From positions 1-5,393 of the forward strand of contig CABSNH010000114.1 of the NCBI GenBank assembly GCA_902478985.1: a stretch of 5,393 bases of DNA. Direction: 5' to 3'. Both the position numbers and the translations under genes were made by a program. The DNA is from an uncultured Collinsella sp. (GTDB lineage: Bacteria; Actinomycetota; Coriobacteriia; Coriobacteriales; Coriobacteriaceae). The notes under the pieces are model-generated. The model had not been told where the DNA came from. It worked only from the letters and a program-made list of their open reading frames with translations, and did no database searches. Shown here in pieces: positions 5,335 to 5,393 of this stretch. The first letter of the stretch is position 1, and the number at the start of each line of letters is the position of its first letter.

Positions 5335-5374
5335 CTACAGGTTCTTGACACCCATCGCGCGCATGGCGTTCAGG
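5335..5374 (-). CDS. C-terminal fragment of a convergent gene, possibly a heavy-metal P-type ATPase
   Basis: Read on the minus strand from the adapter edge, the last 12 codons give LNAMRAMGVKNL followed by TAG (5337-5335). LNAMR or LNSLR just before the C-terminus is characteristic of heavy-metal-transporting P1B-type ATPases (CopA/ZntA/CadA class), where it closes the last membrane helix. Convergence with a metal-dependent regulator fits. With only 12 residues the identity is a suggestion, and even the coding status rests on this short match plus the position of the stop. Confidence 0.4.
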
Positions 5375-5393
5375 CTGTCTCTTATACACATCT
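5375..5393 (-). other. Tn5/Nextera mosaic end at the 3' terminus
   Basis: The final 19 bases are the exact reverse complement of bases 17-35, that is, the Tn5 mosaic end used in tagmentation libraries. This is library sequence. It produces the familiar artefact peptide MYKRQ on the minus strand. Genomic sequence ends at about 5374. Confidence 0.96.

Noticed and set aside
5123..5389. Minus-strand open frame starting MYKRQ
   Set aside because: It starts within the terminal adapter and runs through the large palindrome with no recognisable domain.
17..5393. A natural Tn5-type composite transposon bounded by 19-bp mosaic ends
   Set aside because: The left mosaic end is attached to the TCGTCGGCAGCGTC primer tail, the ends coincide with the contig ends and there is no transposase, so this is a sequencing-library artefact.

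Overview
The window is a metagenome-type assembly fragment: the first 35 bases are a Nextera transposase adapter and the last 19 are its inverted mosaic end, so the biological insert is only about 36-5374. The insert is GC-rich and densely coded. The actinobacterial style of the ABC-F protein, the short DtxR-type regulator and the GGGGAC-bearing intergenic repeats suggest a Coriobacteriia gut bacterium, possibly Collinsella or a relative. This assignment is an inference from remembered family resemblance, not from a search.

Layout. (1) 36-1473: the distal end of a phosphate-uptake operon, with the C-terminal part of the permease PstA and the complete ATPase PstB, which overlap by ATGA. A strong intrinsic terminator at 1530-1568 ends the operon, and no phoU follows. 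(2) 1569-1677: a short gap holding an inverted repeat with a GGGGACAGGCACC core, a candidate extended -10 promoter and a clear Shine-Dalgarno site. (3) 1678-4314: a two-gene unit of a Uup-like ABC-F ATPase (619 aa) and a Cof-type HAD phosphatase (256 aa), 6 nt apart. (4) 4315-4527: a gap with two further GGGGAC repeats, then an AT-rich promoter region containing palindromic operator candidates. (5) 4528-4917: a 129-aa DtxR/MntR-family metal-dependent repressor. (6) 4918-5334: 417 nt without a credible gene but packed with hairpins, including a 127-nt imperfect palindrome. (7) 5335-5374: the last 12 codons of a convergent minus-strand gene, possibly a heavy-metal P-type ATPase.

How the parts work together. 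PstA and PstB form the channel and motor of the high-affinity phosphate importer. The ABC-F protein probably acts at the ribosome and the HAD enzyme is a housekeeping phosphatase, with no evident link to phosphate uptake beyond position. The DtxR-type regulator probably senses Mn or Fe; if the convergent tail is a metal ATPase, the right end is a small metal-homeostasis neighbourhood.

No new gene system is evident. The genes are standard, and the parts that deserve a second look are the palindromic repeats and operator-like sites between them.
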